NCBI GenBank assembly: GCA_003696125.1
Contig: RFHZ01000947.1
Coordinates: 1 to 7,947 of the forward strand
DNA: 7,947 nt
Direction of reading: 5' to 3'
DNA from: Nitrospinota bacterium
GTDB lineage: Bacteria; Tectomicrobia; Entotheonellia; J063
In this document: positions 1-6,623 of the stretch, one piece after another
Layout: every line of letters starts with the position of its first letter
Position numbering within the stretch: the first letter of the stretch is position 1
Notes under the pieces: generated by a model
Databases searched by the model: none
The model's input: the letters and a program-made list of their open reading frames with translations, nothing else
Told to the model about the DNA's origin: nothing
Position numbers and translations under genes: made by a program

Positions 1-837
1 GATCGCACCGCGCGTGCCCTGGCCGTTAGCCTGGAGAAGGTCTTGGGACAGCGAGTCGGGGTGGTGAACCGTACCGGTGGGGGAGGGGTGGTGGGTCACT
101 CGGCTACGGCGACCGCCAAGCCGAATGGCTATACGCTGGGCATGATCACGATCGAGATCACCATGATGCACTGGCTGCGACTCACCGACCTGAGTTATAG
201 AGACTATGAACCGATTGCCCTGCTGATCAACAACCCGGCCGGCATCACGGTACGGGCCGATGCCCCCTGGAAGACGTATAAGGAGTTGATGGAGTATATC
301 CGGGCCAACCCGGGCAAGCTTACCGCCTCCGGAACCGCTGCCGGCGGGGTGTGGGACCTGGCCCGCATCGGCTGGCTGAAGGGAGAAGGCCTGGATACGA
401 ATGCCGTGCGCTGGGTGCCCAGTACCGGGGCCTCTGCTGCCCTGGCTGAGCTGGCGGCCGGAGGGGTAGATATCTGTACCTGTAGTCCCCTGGAAGCCCT
501 CCCCCTGATCGAAGGGGGAAAGGCCCGGAGTCTGGCCGTGATGTCGGATAAACGGCTAAAAGCCTTACCCGATGTCCCGACGCTGAAAGAGCTGGGGATA
601 GATTTCTCCATAGGAGGCTGGGCAGGGATTGCCGCGCCACGAGGAACACCAGAGGAGGTGCTCCAGGTGTTGTACGATGCCGTAACCAAGGCGGTGAACT
701 CCCCCGAGTTTACACAGTTCATCGAAAACAGCGGGTTTGGAGCTGACTTCCGGGTAGGGAGCGCCTTCCACGACTTTCTCGCCCTGCAGGATACGGTGAA
801 TGGACAGCTCCTGCGGGCCGCCGGTCTGGCCCCGTAG
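1..837 (+). CDS. tctC: TctC/Bug-family tripartite tricarboxylate transporter substrate-binding protein (5' truncated)
   Basis: This is the periplasmic solute-binding component of a tripartite tricarboxylate transporter. It would capture a small carboxylate and hand it to the TctA/TctB membrane pair. The frame is open from base 1, so the gene begins upstream. The visible 278 residues lack the signal peptide and first strand, roughly 40-50 residues for this family. Family hallmarks in order are ARALAVSLEKVLGQ then a VVNRTGGGG segment near the start (ligand-loop region of Bug proteins), P-N-G-Y-T-L, a G-T-A-A-G-G turn, ELAAGGVDIC, the GGKARSLAVMSDKR block, LPDVPTLKELG, and W-x-G-I-A-A-P-R-G-T-P-E-E-V near the C-terminus. 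The TTG at 43 is an internal leucine codon, not the start. The stop TAG (835-837) lies within the ribosome-binding region of tctB, 12 bases before its ATG, which fits an operon. The substrate cannot be read from the sequence; family members bind citrate, tartrate, other dicarboxylates or amino acids. Confidence 0.93.
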   Translation, partial: DRTARALAVSLEKVLGQRVGVVNRTGGGGVVGHSATATAKPNGYTLGMITIEITMMHWLRLTDLSYRDYEPIALLINNPAGITVRADAPWKTYKELMEYIRANPGKLTASGTAAGGVWDLARIGWLKGEGLDTNAVRWVPSTGASAALAELAAGGVDICTCSPLEALPLIEGGKARSLAVMSDKRLKALPDVPTLKELGIDFSIGGWAGIAAPRGTPEEVLQVLYDAVTKAVNSPEFTQFIENSGFGADFRVGSAFHDFLALQDTVNGQLLRAAGLAP

Positions 838-849
838 AGGTCCCCTTTC

Positions 850-1299
850 ATGGAGCTCGTCCTCAGTGTCAGCATCGTTGCCCTCGGGATCTTCATCATG
901 GTGGAAGCCTCCGGCTTCCCCACCCTGAGCGGGGGGTATCCGGGACCAGGCCTCTTCCCCCAGATCCTGGGGGCGCTGTTTATCCTGTTTGGGCTCTGGG
1001 TGGTACTGCAGCAGGTGAGGAGGAGGGCCTGGCCGCGCTGGCCACGACCTTTCTTCACCCGGGAGCGGATCAATGCCCTCCTCGTAGTGTTAGCCGTTAT
1101 CCTGTACCTGCTGGTCGTGGAATATGTGGGATTCATCCTGACCGTTGTGTGCCTCCTGGCAGGGCTCATGCTCAGCCTGGGGGTGCGATGGAGGACCAGT
1201 ATTTTGCTGAGCATTGCCCTCACGATGGCAACATATCTTCTCTTCAATAAACTGCTAGGCGTTCCGCTGCCCGCTGGCCTGGTGGAAGGGTGGTTTTAA
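850..1299 (+). CDS. tctB: TctB-family small membrane subunit of tripartite tricarboxylate transporter
   Basis: This is the small integral-membrane subunit that works with TctA in a secondary, ion-driven tricarboxylate transporter. The 149-residue length is normal for TctB. Hydrophobic segments lie at about residues 3-19, 36-56, 74-90, 94-111 and 116-133, with a basic cytoplasmic-type loop (RRRAWPRWPR) between the second and third. The GPGLFP motif before the second helix and the C-terminal VPLPAGL are typical of the family. The ATG at 850 is preceded by AGAGG (836-840) at a spacing of 9, which overlaps the tctC stop. The gene sits between tctC and tctA, the usual C-B-A order. The stop TAA (1297-1299) shares its last base with an ATG that reads in frame with tctA (see findings). 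Sequence conservation in TctB is low, so the call rests on topology, the short motifs and the neighbours. Confidence 0.9.
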   Translation: MELVLSVSIVALGIFIMVEASGFPTLSGGYPGPGLFPQILGALFILFGLWVVLQQVRRRAWPRWPRPFFTRERINALLVVLAVILYLLVVEYVGFILTVVCLLAGLMLSLGVRWRTSILLSIALTMATYLLFNKLLGVPLPAGLVEGWF

Positions 1300-1319
1300 T
1301 GCGTAAAGGTGCAGGGTAA
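1299..1319 (+). other. Six-codon upstream open frame, in frame with tctA
   Basis: An ATG overlaps the last base of the tctB stop (T-A-A-T-G arrangement) and reads M-R-K-G-A-G followed by TAA. The purine-rich GGAAGGG at 1284-1290 lies 8 bases before this ATG, a better Shine-Dalgarno arrangement than the one in front of the annotated tctA start. The frame is the same as tctA, with only two codons (ATA, TCC) between its stop and the tctA ATG. It may be a translated leader allowing reinitiation at tctA, a remnant of a longer tctA N-terminus closed by a nonsense change, or chance. Confidence 0.3.
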
Positions 1320-1325
1320 ATATCC

Positions 1326-2819
1326 ATGTTCCACATCGTGTTGCAGAGCCTGAGCGAGCTGGCCGATCCGGTCACCATCCTGGCGATCCTTCTCGCCTCC
1401 TTTTACGGTCTCTTTGTCGGTGCCATTCCCGGCCTGACCGCCACCCTGGCCACGGCGTTGCTGGTTCCCATCGCCTTTTTGTTAGATCCGGTGCCGGCCC
1501 TGGCCACCATTGTCACCATGCAGGCGATGGCCATCTTTGCCGGGGACATCCCAGCCGCACTGGTGCGCATGCCCGGGACGCCGGCCACCGCCGCCTATAC
1601 CGAAGACTCCCATGCACTCAGCCTGCAGGGCAAGGTCCATCTTGTCTTCGGCATCGATGTGCTCGGTTCTGCCTTGGGAGGGGTCATGGGAGCCATTGCG
1701 CTCATTGTGGGAGCGCCGCTGTTGATGGAGTTTGCCCTCCAGTTTACCAGCTTTGAGTACTTCTGGCTGGCCTTACTCGGCCTCAGCACCGCCGCCTTCA
1801 TCGCCACCGAATCGCCGGTGAAAGGGATGCTCTCTGTCCTCATCGGCCTCTTTCTCTCCACCATCGGCATCGATATCACCCTCGGCTTTCCCCGTTTCAC
1901 CTTCGGCAGCAGCAATCTCCTGGGTGGTATCAGCTTTATCCCGGCCATGATCGGGCTCTTCGGTCTGGCCGAGGTCTTACGTAACGTCCTGCGGGGGGAG
2001 ATGCACACCTCCCTGGCCAGGCTGGAGCACAAGGCGATGCTGCGACCTGCCCTGCCTATCCTCTGGCGCTACCGGGTCAATATGGTGCGCGGCGGGGTGA
2101 TCGGGCTCCTGGTCGGTGCCTTGCCGGGAGCCGGAGCAGACATTGCCGCTTGGTTGGCTTATGGGGCAGCCAAAAAGTTTTCCAAAGCACCGGAGCAGTT
2201 TGGCAAAGGCGCCCTCGAACCCCTGGTCGATGCCGGGGTTGCCAACAACTCTGCGCTGGCCGGTGCCTGGATCCCGGCCCTGGTCTTCGGCATTCCCGGC
2301 GATTCGGTCACCGCCATCGTCATCGGTATCCTCATGCTGAAAGGCCTGCGGCCTGGTCCGGTCATCTTTCAACAGTATACCGATGTGCTGGTCTCTATCT
2401 ATATCACCTTTATCCTGGCCAACCTGTTGATGATCCCGATGGGGTATCTGGCCATCAGGGCCAGCAGCCATGTCCTGCGGGTTCCTCGCAATATCCTGAT
2501 GCCGGCCATCTTGCTCATGTGTATCGTGGGGGCGTATGCCATTAACAACAGTGCTTTTGATATCGGGCTCATGCTGGTAATGGGGATACTCGGCTTTCTC
2601 CTGGAGAGTTACGGTTTCCCTGTGGCTCCGATCGTTCTGGGCCTGGTCCTGGGGCCGATCCTGGAACAGAACTTCATGATCAGTCTCATCAAATCGCAGT
2701 GGGGGCTGAGCCCCTTTTTCCTCCGGCCGGTGAGTGCGATCTTGGGAGGGATCACCCTGCTGGTCTGGATACTTCCCCTGCTCCCGCTCTGTAAAAAGCT
2801 GCTCAGGTTCCAGGAATAA
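1326..2819 (+). CDS. tctA: TctA-family large membrane subunit of tripartite tricarboxylate transporter
   Basis: This is the large permease subunit, which forms the transport path with TctB and takes substrate from TctC. The 497 residues match the usual ~500, with about 10-12 hydrophobic segments throughout. The two repeated signature regions are present. The first is GLFVGAIPGLTAT (residues 28-40), followed by PGTPATAA (83-90). The second is GALPGAGADIAAWLAYG (264-280), followed by the KKFSKAPEQFGKG block (283-295), VANNSALAGAWIPAL (305-319) and FGIPGDSVTA (321-330), then LKGLRPGP (338-345). Some positions differ from the common consensus: GDIPAALVR replaces the usual GGS-x-x-A-I-L-L-N, E-D-S-H-A-L replaces D-G-Y-P-L/M-A, and D-A-G-V-A-N-N replaces A-P-E-x-A-N-N, suggesting a divergent subgroup. 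The ATG at 1326 has only a modest AGGG (1313-1316) upstream at spacing 9. The frame is closed by a TAA at 1317-1319, so this is the earliest ATG compatible with an intact protein. Confidence 0.95.
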   Translation: MFHIVLQSLSELADPVTILAILLASFYGLFVGAIPGLTATLATALLVPIAFLLDPVPALATIVTMQAMAIFAGDIPAALVRMPGTPATAAYTEDSHALSLQGKVHLVFGIDVLGSALGGVMGAIALIVGAPLLMEFALQFTSFEYFWLALLGLSTAAFIATESPVKGMLSVLIGLFLSTIGIDITLGFPRFTFGSSNLLGGISFIPAMIGLFGLAEVLRNVLRGEMHTSLARLEHKAMLRPALPILWRYRVNMVRGGVIGLLVGALPGAGADIAAWLAYGAAKKFSKAPEQFGKGALEPLVDAGVANNSALAGAWIPALVFGIPGDSVTAIVIGILMLKGLRPGPVIFQQYTDVLVSIYITFILANLLMIPMGYLAIRASSHVLRVPRNILMPAILLMCIVGAYAINNSAFDIGLMLVMGILGFLLESYGFPVAPIVLGLVLGPILEQNFMISLIKSQWGLSPFFLRPVSAILGGITLLVWILPLLPLCKKLLRFQE

Positions 2820-2846
2820 GAAAAGGGATATGGCGAGAACAAAAAA

Positions 2847-2875
2847 TTGCTTTTGCGGGTGAGATAGGGTATGTT
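2847..2875 (+). promoter_or_regulatory. Weak candidate sigma70-type promoter before the sensor gene
   Basis: The 106-base gap between tctA and the signalling gene (2820-2925) is the longest non-coding stretch and is richer in A/T than the flanking genes. TTGCTT (2847-2852) and TATGTT (2870-2875) are separated by exactly 17 bases, giving a plausible -35/-10 pair with 3/6 and 4/6 matches. Such matches arise easily by chance. No convincing terminator hairpin follows tctA, so read-through from the transporter genes is also possible. Confidence 0.25.
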
Positions 2876-2925
2876 GAGAGAAGATCAAGATTCGAGTCAG
2901 GGTTAGGAAATGAAGGAAGGCATAG

Positions 2926-5262
2926 ATGAAACGTGTCCGCACTCCCCGCTACCTTCATAGCTTTTTACCATCGCTCCTCCTCTTATCCCTCGGTGGGGTC
3001 CTGTTCATCTCCTTTCTCCTCGGCAGCACCATCCTCCTCTTCACTCCTGCAGGACAGACAGGGAGAGAGGGATGGGCGTCTTTGGATGCCAAGGGGAAGG
3101 GATATGCATCTCTGCTGGCCCAGATGCTCCCTCACTTCCTCTCGCCGGTCGCGCCAGAGAGGATCGAAAGCCTTTTGACCGCTGTGGCACAGGACCCGGC
3201 AGTGGTCTACATCTATCTTCTCGATTCCCGGGGAAAGGTGTTGGCCCGACGGCTTGGTACCCACAATCCCTTGATTCAACAGGCAGGGCTCCCTCCTGTC
3301 CCCCAGAATTACGACGCCATCATCAAGCAGTTGGCGACCAGCTCGCAGGAGGTGCTCGTGGCCAGTGCAGGCGTGACCGTGCAGGGAAAGGCAGGGGGCA
3401 AGGTAGAGGTGGGACTTTTCCCCTCTGGGGCGTCCCTCCGTTCCCGGTCAGCGACTTTCCTCCCCTGGCTCTTCCTCCTGGCCACAGGTGGAGGGACACT
3501 CCTCTTCCTCGCCCTCCTCTTTACCTATTGGAGACAGGTTGTTCACCCCTTTCGTCTCCTGATCCCGTCCCCGTCTTCCTCCCTCCCCTCCTGGCTCCGC
3601 CCTCTCGGCCCGGTACGCCTGGGAGAAGAGATCCCGGCCTTGATGAAGGGGTATAGAGAGATGCAGGAGACCCAGGAGCAGCTCGTCTCCTTCCTTTCCC
3701 TCCTGAATCGCTTTTTTAGTCGCTCCCGGGAGTTGAAAGAGATGCTCCAGGAGGTTCCACGGGTGGTGGAGAACGTACTGGGAGACAGGTGTACGCTCTT
3801 TTTGCTGAACAGCGAGGGGAATGGGCTGATCCCATTGTCTACGGGTGCCTCTGCTGGCCAGCCTCCTCTCCCCTCCCCCCTCCCCCTTTCCCGGAGTGCC
3901 GTGGGCAAAGCCGTGCTCTCGCAGGAGCCGATACTGATTGCGGATACCTCTTCTGCCGAAACCTATCCGGATACGCAAGGGGTCTCTTCCTACCTGGCGG
4001 TACCCCTCTTTTCCGGTGGACAGATGTGGGGAGGACTGGCCCTGGCTGCCTTAAGGCGAGAGAGGCGTTTTACGGAGCAGGATATCTGGATGGCTACGGT
4101 TCTGGCAGACCGCATTGCCGTGGGCATTGAGAAGGCCAAACTCTCCTATGAGTTCCGGATGGCAGAGGCACGGTATCGTTCGGTCCTTGAGGGGACAGAA
4201 GAGGCGGTAATCGCCTGTAACACCGAAGGGATCATCCAGGGATGGAATCCTGCGGCCGAAAGGATGTTTGGGTACCGGGCAGAGGAGATAGTCGGGCAGC
4301 CTTTCGCCGTATTGACCCCTCCAGAACACCGGCCGGTGATGGAAGCGTGGCAGGAAGGGGTGCTGTCCGGGGAGGAGATCTCGCCACAGGAAACGCAGCG
4401 TCTACGCAAAGACGGCACCGTCGTGCCCGTGCGGATGACACTCATCCCCCTGCGGGATCAGGGGGAGATCACCGGCTTCTTTAGCCTCGAGCAGGATATA
4501 ACCGCGTACCGCCATCTGGAAGAGGCGGTGTCGGCAGAACAGGTTCTGGCCACCACCCTGATCGAAGGGGTCTCCGATGGCATCATGCTCCTGGATGCCG
4601 GGGGCCGTGCCCGGGTTTATAACAGGCGGATGGAAGAGATAACCGGCTATGCCCGGGAAGAGGTCAACCGGCAAGGCTGGCATCACCTGGGGGAACTCGT
4701 CTCCTCCCGGCAAGAGGGGGAAGAGAGGGAAGAGGAGTGGATCATACGCGATCAGGAAGGGAGAGAGCGGAGCCTGCGGGGACGAATCCTCTCCGTCAAG
4801 GATCCTAACGGTGAGCAGTTGACGCTCTGGATTGTGCAGAGGACCGGACAAGACGGGGAAGAGGGGGCAGAGGCAGAAAGGGGGAGAAAGGAGAAGACGA
4901 TTCTGCTGGTTGATGATGACCCCACCATACGGGAGTTAGGAAGGGATATCCTCTCCCTTAAGGGATATCCGGTCATGACGGCAGAGAATGGGATGGAGGC
5001 GCTACAACTCTATCAGGAACATGGAGAGGAGATTGCTCTCGTCATTCTCGACATGGTCATGCCCAAGATGAGTGGTCGAGAGACGTTTCATGCCCTACGA
5101 AGGCTCAACCCGGCGGTGAAGATCATCCTGTCCAGTGGATACAGTCAGGAACACGAACTCCGTGATCTGCTGGAGCAAGGGGTAGAGACTTTTATCCCCA
5201 AGCCGTATAATGTGCAGAAGTTCCTTGGTGTGGTGGACGCTATTCTGAGTGGAAAGGAGTGA
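2926..5262 (+). CDS. Membrane-anchored sensory protein: extracytoplasmic sensor-GAF-PAS-PAS-receiver, no histidine kinase core
   Basis: This is a 778-residue signalling protein. A first membrane helix (about 14-39) and a second (about 178-200) bracket a ~135-residue extracytoplasmic region whose VVYIYLLDSRGKVLARRLG stretch (93-111) resembles a CACHE-type sensor strand pair. A proline/serine-rich juxtamembrane segment and a helical stretch (about 234-275) lead to a GAF domain (about 275-405), a PAS domain (about 412-530, with GWNPAAERMFGY at 439-450) and a second PAS (about 538-638, with YNRRMEEITGYAREEV). After an E/K/R-rich linker (640-657) comes a CheY-like receiver with D663/D664, phospho-acceptor D709 in LDMVMPKMSG, S736 and K759. 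No H-box, N-box or G-box is visible, so it cannot autophosphorylate by the usual route; D709 would need a separate kinase. The ATG follows AAGGAAGG (2913-2920) at spacing 5. It may sense the transported substrate, but no sequence feature shows this. Confidence 0.9.
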   Translation: MKRVRTPRYLHSFLPSLLLLSLGGVLFISFLLGSTILLFTPAGQTGREGWASLDAKGKGYASLLAQMLPHFLSPVAPERIESLLTAVAQDPAVVYIYLLDSRGKVLARRLGTHNPLIQQAGLPPVPQNYDAIIKQLATSSQEVLVASAGVTVQGKAGGKVEVGLFPSGASLRSRSATFLPWLFLLATGGGTLLFLALLFTYWRQVVHPFRLLIPSPSSSLPSWLRPLGPVRLGEEIPALMKGYREMQETQEQLVSFLSLLNRFFSRSRELKEMLQEVPRVVENVLGDRCTLFLLNSEGNGLIPLSTGASAGQPPLPSPLPLSRSAVGKAVLSQEPILIADTSSAETYPDTQGVSSYLAVPLFSGGQMWGGLALAALRRERRFTEQDIWMATVLADRIAVGIEKAKLSYEFRMAEARYRSVLEGTEEAVIACNTEGIIQGWNPAAERMFGYRAEEIVGQPFAVLTPPEHRPVMEAWQEGVLSGEEISPQETQRLRKDGTVVPVRMTLIPLRDQGEITGFFSLEQDITAYRHLEEAVSAEQVLATTLIEGVSDGIMLLDAGGRARVYNRRMEEITGYAREEVNRQGWHHLGELVSSRQEGEEREEEWIIRDQEGRERSLRGRILSVKDPNGEQLTLWIVQRTGQDGEEGAEAERGRKEKTILLVDDDPTIRELGRDILSLKGYPVMTAENGMEALQLYQEHGEEIALVILDMVMPKMSGRETFHALRRLNPAVKIILSSGYSQEHELRDLLEQGVETFIPKPYNVQKFLGVVDAILSGKE
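5253..5259 (+). promoter_or_regulatory. Ribosome-binding site deciding the glycerate kinase start
   Basis: AAAGGAG at 5253-5259 is a near-perfect Shine-Dalgarno lying inside the last codons of the sensor gene. It is 8 bases before GTG 5268, an ideal spacing, whereas the alternative GTG at 5259 overlaps its last base and has no good site of its own. This favours GTG 5268, with translation likely coupled to termination of the sensor gene at 5260-5262. Confidence 0.6.
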
Positions 5263-5267
5263 AGGCG

Positions 5268-6623
5268 GTGGGAGAAGTAGAGACCCGGTTACGCGAGCAG
5301 GCCCGACAGATTTTTGCCGCTGCCCTGCAGGCGGTTGACCCGAAGGAGGCGGTCAGACGATACCTGCACCGGCAGGGAGATGATCTGGTTGTGGAGGGGA
5401 AGCGGTACCACCTGCCCGAGTATGCTGGGGTCTATGTTGTGGGGGCAGGAAAAGCGGGAGCCGCCATGGGCGTGGCTGTAGAAGAGATCGTGGGGGAATG
5501 GCTCTGTGGGGGGATCGTGACCGTGAAATACGGTCATACCGATCGGGTCCAGAAGATCACGCTGGTAGAAGCAGGCCATCCGGTACCCGATGAGGCGGGT
5601 GTATCGGGAGCCCGCCAGATGGTAGAGCTCTTACAGGCCCGGGGTGAACGCGATCTGGTCATCTGCCTCATCTCTGGTGGGGGGTCAGCCCTGCTGCCGG
5701 CTCCGGTTCCGCAGATCACCCTGAGTGAGAAACAAGAGGTAACCAGGCTGCTGCTCCGGTGCGGGGCAAATATCAACGAGATCAATGCGGTGCGGAAACA
5801 TATCTCCCAGGTAAAGGGAGGACAACTGGCCCGGCTGGCTGCCCCGGCGACCCTGCTCACCCTGATCCTCTCCGATGTCATCGGTGATCCGCTCGATGTC
5901 ATTGCCTCTGGTCCCACCGTACCTGACCAGAGCACCTTTCAGGACTGCTTTCGTATCTTTGAGAAGTACCAGATCCTGGACGAAGTCCCTCCCTCTATAA
6001 GAGCGTACCTCCAACAGGGGGTAGAGGGAAAGATTCCGGAAACCCCCAAGGCCGGTGATCCGGTGTTTGCCAAGACGCAGAATGTGATCATCGGGAGCAA
6101 TATCCTGGCGGTAAAGGCGGCTGCCGCGCAGGCGGAAATCTTGGGATTGCGACCGCTGATCCTCTCCACCTTTGTGGAAGGGGAAACCCGGGAGATTGCC
6201 CGCATGCATGCCGCCATGGCCAAAGAAGTGCTCCACTCCGGCCATCCGATCCCTCCTCCCGCCTGTCTCATCTCTGGGGGGGAGACGACCGTAACCATTC
6301 GTGGCGATGGCTTGGGAGGGCGGAACCAGGAGTTTGTCCTGGCCGCTGCCCTCGATATTGCTGGCTGGCCCAATGTGGTCATCCTGAGTGGAGGCACGGA
6401 TGGTACCGACGGTCCCACCGATGCGGCCGGGGCCATCGCGGATGGGGAAACGGTGCGGCGGGCAGAGCACCTGGGATTGGATCCGCTGCACTTCTTACAG
6501 CGGAACGATTCCTATCACTTCTTTTCTCCTCTGGGAGACTTGCTGATCACGGGTCCGACCAACACCAATGTGATGGATGTCAGGCTCGTGCTCATCGGAA
6601 AAGAGAGCACCCCGCCCCCCTAG
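5268..6623 (+). CDS. Glycerate 2-kinase, GckA/TtuD (MOFRL) family
   Basis: This cytoplasmic enzyme would phosphorylate D-glycerate with ATP to 2-phosphoglycerate, feeding serine-cycle, tartrate or glyoxylate-derived glycerate into lower glycolysis. Homologues are often labelled hydroxypyruvate reductase (TtuD) from older work, but kinase activity is the established role for the family. The 451 residues are full length. Counting from GTG 5268, the motifs are VVGAGKAGAAMG (57-68, with the conserved lysine at 62), GHPVPDEAG (103-111), LISGGGSALLPAP (134-146), NAVRKHIS (173-180), LSDVIGDPLDVIASGPT (201-217), ISGGETTV (335-342), GRNQEFVLAAAL (351-362), and the MOFRL-region SGGTDGTDGPTDAAGA (374-389) plus DLLITGPTNTNV (424-435). 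All expected blocks are present, so it should be active. GTG 5259 gives three more residues and a 4-base overlap with the sensor stop. I prefer GTG 5268 because AAAGGAG sits 8 bases before it. The tight linkage to a signalling gene is unusual. Confidence 0.95.
   Translation: MGEVETRLREQARQIFAAALQAVDPKEAVRRYLHRQGDDLVVEGKRYHLPEYAGVYVVGAGKAGAAMGVAVEEIVGEWLCGGIVTVKYGHTDRVQKITLVEAGHPVPDEAGVSGARQMVELLQARGERDLVICLISGGGSALLPAPVPQITLSEKQEVTRLLLRCGANINEINAVRKHISQVKGGQLARLAAPATLLTLILSDVIGDPLDVIASGPTVPDQSTFQDCFRIFEKYQILDEVPPSIRAYLQQGVEGKIPETPKAGDPVFAKTQNVIIGSNILAVKAAAAQAEILGLRPLILSTFVEGETREIARMHAAMAKEVLHSGHPIPPPACLISGGETTVTIRGDGLGGRNQEFVLAAALDIAGWPNVVILSGGTDGTDGPTDAAGAIADGETVRRAEHLGLDPLHFLQRNDSYHFFSPLGDLLITGPTNTNVMDVRLVLIGKESTPPP

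Noticed and set aside
43-45. TTG at 43 as the start of the solute-binding protein gene.
   Set aside because: The frame is open to base 1, and the upstream residues (RALAVSLEKV) belong to the conserved Bug-family sequence, so this is an internal leucine in a truncated gene.
204-1247. A 347-codon open frame on the minus strand opposite tctC and tctB.
   Set aside because: It lies opposite two clear family members, its translation is rich in R, S, P and T without any recognisable domain, and long antisense frames are common in GC-rich genes.
2790-2850. Possible terminator after tctA.
   Set aside because: Only a short TTCC-A-GGAA palindrome and an A run on the coding strand are present; there is no stable stem followed by T residues.
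2820-2925. Riboswitch or small RNA in the gap before the sensor gene.
   Set aside because: At 106 bases, with no clear nested stems or recognisable aptamer core, nothing supports an RNA element.
1977-2942. A 321-codon minus-strand frame covering the 3' part of tctA and the gap after it.
   Set aside because: The translation is low in hydrophobic order, rich in D, Q, H and R, and matches no family; most of it mirrors the conserved tctA coding sequence.
5685-6491. A 268-codon minus-strand frame opposite the glycerate kinase.
   Set aside because: It is a shadow of a fully conserved enzyme gene, with no plausible ribosome site or domain.
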